Origin: an uncultured Lentisphaeria bacterium
GTDB lineage: Bacteria; Verrucomicrobiota; Lentisphaeria; Victivallales; UBA1829
Direction of reading: 5' to 3'
DNA: 27,019 nucleotides
NCBI GenBank assembly: GCA_905211485.1
Contig: CAJMAW010000027.1
Span: 1-27,019 of the forward strand
Each line of letters opens with the position of its first letter. Position 1 is the first letter of the stretch. Under the pieces are notes generated by a model that made no database searches, had not been told where the DNA came from, and worked only from the letters and a program-made list of their open reading frames with translations. Shown piece after piece: positions 24,341 through 27,019 of the stretch. Position numbers and translations under genes: made by a program.

Positions 24341-24369
24341 TTGCGAAAATGTGTTTCCGACAGTAGACT
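24341..24369 (+). promoter_or_regulatory. Candidate aroE promoter
   Basis: TTGCGA (24341-24346), 17-bp spacer, TAGACT (24364-24369), 38 bp before the aroE start. Predicted by eye only. Confidence 0.4.
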
Positions 24370-24407
24370 TATGCTGTGCAATCCTAAGGAAAGGAATTTT
24401 TTCATTT

Positions 24408-25253
24408 ATGTCCGGAAAAACATTATACGCCGTCATCGGAGATCCGATTTCGCATTCTCTTTCCCCCGTGATGCAGAATGCCGCTCTGCAGGCGATGGGG
24501 CTTTCTGCGGAATATGTTGCCATTCAGGTGAAACCGGAGGATCTTCTGGCCTTCACCCGTGATGCGGGGAGGCATCTGGCGGGGTTCAACATCACTATTC
24601 CGCATAAGTCGGCGATTGTGCCTTATCTGGATATTTTGTCAAGGCTGTCGACTCTGGCGGACAGTGTGAATACGGTTTGTGTGGAAGAAGGCCGTCTTTA
24701 CGGGGACACTACGGACGGATACGGGCTGGAAGCCGCTCTTCAGGAAGTTTTTTCGTTTCCCCTCCGGAAATCCCGGGTGACGTTCATCGGCTGCGGTGGA
24801 GTCGTCCGTGCTCTTGCCTTTCATTTTGCACTCTGCGGGGCGGAAGCCGTATATCTGCTGAACCGGACGCCGGAAAAGGCTTTTTCGCTTGCGTCTCGCC
24901 TGAAAAGCGAGTTTCCGCTTCTGCAGACAGAGGGGGCGGCTCTGAATGACAAGGACTGTGCGGCGCGTTTTCTGGCCGATTCCGAGCTGGCGGTTCAATG
25001 CACGAGTCTCGGGCTCAGGGACAGTGATCCGCTTCCGCTTGATCTTTCTCTTTTCCCTCACGACATTCTGATTTTTGACACCATTTACCGGAAAACGAAA
25101 CTGATCCGGGAAGCTTCCCTCCGCAGGTTCCCCTGTGCCAACGGGCTTCCCATGCTTCTTCATCAGGGGGCGAAATCCCTTTCCATCTGGACCCGGCGCG
25201 AGGTCCCGCTCGATGTCATGCGATCTGCTCTGTTTTCCGCCTTCTCCGAGTGA
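24408..25253 (+). CDS. aroE: Shikimate dehydrogenase (NADP+)
   Basis: Reduces 3-dehydroshikimate to shikimate in aromatic amino acid synthesis. The 281-residue protein shows SHSLSP (Ser17/Ser19 bind shikimate), NITIPHKS with catalytic Lys67, NTV (Asn88), GDTTDGYG with catalytic Asp103, the nucleotide loop GCGGVVRA (usually GAGGAARA) and NRTPEKA, whose arginine marks NADP preference. The GLPMLLHQGAKSLSIWT C-terminus is typical. ATG 24408 follows AAAGGA; the frame is open upstream to 24174 but that overlaps the divergent small gene. Confidence 0.93.
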   Translation: MSGKTLYAVIGDPISHSLSPVMQNAALQAMGLSAEYVAIQVKPEDLLAFTRDAGRHLAGFNITIPHKSAIVPYLDILSRLSTLADSVNTVCVEEGRLYGDTTDGYGLEAALQEVFSFPLRKSRVTFIGCGGVVRALAFHFALCGAEAVYLLNRTPEKAFSLASRLKSEFPLLQTEGAALNDKDCAARFLADSELAVQCTSLGLRDSDPLPLDLSLFPHDILIFDTIYRKTKLIREASLRRFPCANGLPMLLHQGAKSLSIWTRREVPLDVMRSALFSAFSE

Positions 25254-25261
25254 AACAGGAC

Positions 25262-25289
25262 TTGATATTTTCCTCTTTTGAATTATCTT
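25262..25289 (+). promoter_or_regulatory. Candidate promoter of the small HTH gene
   Basis: TTGATA (25262-25267), 16-bp spacer, TATCTT (25284-25289). It shares GAATTATCTT around the -10 box with the candidate lpxK promoter. Confidence 0.4.
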
Positions 25290-25355
25290 TAACATCCGCA
25301 AGATTCTCCGTATCCGGCAGAATGAATTTTTCTAACGAGGAGGAGCCCCGGTGAA

Positions 25356-25721
25356 ATGAAACTCACAGACGATATTGTGAAAGCTCTCAACACCTGTATT
25401 GAGGAAGGGTATGAATCGGTCACCGATTTTGCGCGTCTGACAAACATCAGCGCCAGGACCCTGTCAAAATATCTGAGGCGGGAAACGCAGAACATCAAGA
25501 ATGAAACCTGGGGAAAACTTCATCCCCTCCTGAAACCTTATCTGCGGGCTCCCTCTTCCTCTGACGTCCATAAACGTCCCCCGGAACTCACTGCAGATGA
25601 AAAAGTCCTTCTGGACGCCTTCAGCGAACTGCCCTCGGATCTCAGAAATCAGAAGTTGTTTGAAATTATAGAACTGGCGAAAAAAGAAATTCAGAAGAGC
25701 AGAAAAAATTCCTCCCGCTGA
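25356..25721 (+). CDS. Small helix-turn-helix protein
   Basis: The 121-residue protein has an N-terminal DNA-binding-like region (about 8-63) with SVTDFARLTNISARTLSKYLR, a Cro/lambda-repressor-style helix-turn-helix, followed by WGKLHPLLKPYL. A polar linker and a second helical region with LLDAFSELPSDLRNQKLFEIIELAKKEIQKS complete it, perhaps for dimerisation. It resembles XRE-like repressors but I cannot assign a target. Ribosome site AGGAGGAG lies about ten bases before the ATG. It stands alone between aroE and nrdG. Confidence 0.72.
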   Translation: MKLTDDIVKALNTCIEEGYESVTDFARLTNISARTLSKYLRRETQNIKNETWGKLHPLLKPYLRAPSSSDVHKRPPELTADEKVLLDAFSELPSDLRNQKLFEIIELAKKEIQKSRKNSSR

Positions 25722-26177
25722 ACTTTTCTCCTTCTTTCCTGCTTTTTTCTTTCTCTTCTTCGTGCTTCGCGGATCTGTATTCCCTTCCTTTCAGACACAT
25801 GACTCCTGCGGAGAAGACGGGAGGGGGAAGGAAGGAGAGATGGTCCTGCGCAACAAACAACAAACAGTTCATACTGTCCTTCTGCAGAAATGGGCATCAA
25901 GAATTTCATTTTCCGGGGAGGATGGACTCTGCAGAAAGCCGGAGGGAAGAGTGTGCTGGGAAAAAGTCCGGAAAGAAGGCTGGCGGATCCTTTTCAGGTT
26001 CAGGGAAAGGGAAGATGGAAGAAAGAAAAGAGGGCTCTGCTCTTTCTCAGACGAAGGCTGTTCTGCTTTTTTCCCCTGTGTTTTGCCATTGTTTTCTTTT
26101 TCTGCCTGAATCCGTGCTGTGGCGGGGGAATTTGAGGATGTGAATTATTTTTTATTTATGGAAGGAATGAATTTTCT
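25722..26177. other. Gene-poor gap between the HTH gene and nrdG
   Basis: A 456-bp stretch, pyrimidine-rich at its left end and purine-rich in the middle. All three plus frames are open over a few hundred bases because of base composition. One frame (25890-26135) would give an 81-residue product ending in a Phe/Cys-rich hydrophobic stretch that could be a membrane helix, but it has no ribosome site and I do not annotate it as a gene. No terminator or riboswitch was recognised. Confidence 0.55.
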
Positions 26178-26909
26178 ATGAACAAGGATGAAATGGACAT
26201 CCGGGGACTGGTGCGTTTTTCTCTGATAGACTTTCCTGGAAAGATTGCGGCGGTGCTGTTTACGGGCGGATGCAATTTGCGTTGTGCGTTTTGTCATAAT
26301 CCGCATCTGGTGCTGGATCCGGGGAGTCAGCCGCTGATTCGCGAGCATAAGGTTTTGACATTTCTGGAGTCCCGGATCGGCAAGCTGGACGGAGTGGTCA
26401 TCAGCGGGGGCGAGCCGACTCTTCAGAAAGGCCTGCACCGCTTTTCCGGGACGCTTCGGCAGATGGGGTACGCTGTCAAGCTGGACAGCAACGGTACCCA
26501 TCCGGAAGTTCTGGAACGTCTTTATGCCGATGGTCTACTGCAGATGCTTGGAATTGATTACAAGGCGCCTGCTGGAGAGTATTGTGATGTTTGCGGGAGT
26601 CATGATCCGGCATTGGCGGAGAAGGTCAGGGCGTCCATTGAATTTGCGCTTCGGAACCGGATTCCTCTGGATGTGCGGACGACTGTGCATCGTGCGATTC
26701 TTTCTTCCGAGTCCCTTCTTAGAATGCGTGCTGAGCTGGATGAGATGGGTGTGAAGGAGTGGACTCTTCAGCAGTTCAATCCAGTGGATGTGCTGGAACC
26801 GGGATTGGAAAAGACGCCTACGTATTCTGATTCGGAGCTGGTGGCTCTTGCGCGTCAAGCGGGGCATACAAGAGTGAAGGGGCTTTCCGGTATTTTCCTG
26901 AACGTCTGA
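26178..26909 (+). CDS. nrdG: Anaerobic ribonucleoside-triphosphate reductase activating protein
   Basis: Radical SAM enzyme that installs the glycyl radical on anaerobic ribonucleotide reductase. The 243-residue protein begins with a short segment (SLIDFPGKIAAVLFTGGC) and the cluster motif CNLRCAFC (Cys32, Cys36, Cys39), followed by VVISGGEPTLQKGL (SAM-binding GGE) and LDSNGTHPEVL. This pattern matches the longer NrdG group (TIGR02495 type) rather than the short E. coli form. The reductase gene nrdD is not in the window, so a different glycyl-radical partner cannot be excluded. AAGGAA precedes the ATG. Confidence 0.88.
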   Translation: MNKDEMDIRGLVRFSLIDFPGKIAAVLFTGGCNLRCAFCHNPHLVLDPGSQPLIREHKVLTFLESRIGKLDGVVISGGEPTLQKGLHRFSGTLRQMGYAVKLDSNGTHPEVLERLYADGLLQMLGIDYKAPAGEYCDVCGSHDPALAEKVRASIEFALRNRIPLDVRTTVHRAILSSESLLRMRAELDEMGVKEWTLQQFNPVDVLEPGLEKTPTYSDSELVALARQAGHTRVKGLSGIFLNV

Positions 26910-26930
26910 TTTTGTGCGTCCCTGAAAATT

Positions 26931-27019
26931 TTGCTGAAGCAACGGAAAAATAATATTGCGAAGCAAAAATTACGGAAAAATGCGTTGAGCATTTTTCTCG
27001 AGGTCAAGGTCCGTGACCT
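26931..27019. repeat. Palindromic intergenic repeat, right copy (cut by window end)
   Basis: A row of palindromes follows nrdG: TTGCTGAAGCAA (26931-26942), TTGCGAAGCAA (26956-26966), AAAAATGC/GCATTTTT (26976-26996) and AGGTCA/TGACCT in the last 19 bases. Positions 26990-27019 are the exact reverse complement of 119-148. The element probably continues beyond the window. The AAAAATGC/GCATTTTT hairpin, ending in T, may also serve as the nrdG terminator. Confidence 0.75.

Noticed and set aside
1..27019. CRISPR array, tRNA, rRNA, insertion sequence or prophage
   Set aside because: No regularly spaced repeats, cloverleaf-like sequence, transposase or phage protein was found on reading both strands.

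Overview
The window (about 27 kb, roughly 55% GC by eye) looks like a chromosomal segment of a strictly anaerobic, fermentative, Gram-negative bacterium. Anaerobic life is indicated by a sodium-pumping oxaloacetate decarboxylase set, the [FeFe]-hydrogenase maturase HydG with its TM1266-type regulator, an anaerobic ribonucleotide reductase activase, and a cysteine-rich flavoprotein. Lipid A kinase LpxK implies an outer membrane. My best guess is the Lentisphaerota/Victivallales neighbourhood, by gene content and general feel only; no rRNA or marker tree is available here. No tRNA, rRNA, CRISPR array, transposase or phage gene was seen.

Layout. 1-377: a terminator of an unseen upstream transcript, then an array of short palindromes. 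378-6224 (+): nudC, birA, oadG, oadA and an oadB with a long N-terminal extension, closed by a strong terminator. BirA would biotinylate OadA, and OadA/B/G together couple oxaloacetate decarboxylation to sodium export. 6404-7837 (+): two half-size chromate transporter genes. 8039-11595 (+): a 51-codon small ORF translationally coupled to rmlB-rmlA-rmlC-rmlD, a complete dTDP-L-rhamnose pathway with every junction overlapping. 11743-13441 (-): TM1266-family regulator and hydG, preceded by a long leader carrying a terminator and a possible antiterminator arm. 14358-18019 (+): MATE transporter, AraC regulator and an intracellular CE7-type esterase. 18141-18761 (-): flavoprotein oxidoreductase. 19279-20451 (+): lpxK. 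20557-23625 (-): pdxA, queD, a U32/TrhP-like protein and a small EamA transporter in one tight operon. 23849-24109 (-): an unrecognised 86-residue basic protein. 24408-25253 (+): aroE. 25356-25721 (+): a small HTH protein. 26178-26909 (+): nrdG-like activase.

The most notable non-coding observation is a perfect 30-bp inverted repeat whose copies lie at the two ends of the window (119-148 and 26990-27019). Each sits within a row of small hairpins, suggesting a dispersed palindromic intergenic element. The second is the 285-nt leader of the hydrogenase-maturation operon, which looks like a transcription attenuator. The rest is mostly ordinary housekeeping and accessory metabolism, and I do not see a clearly new multi-gene system.
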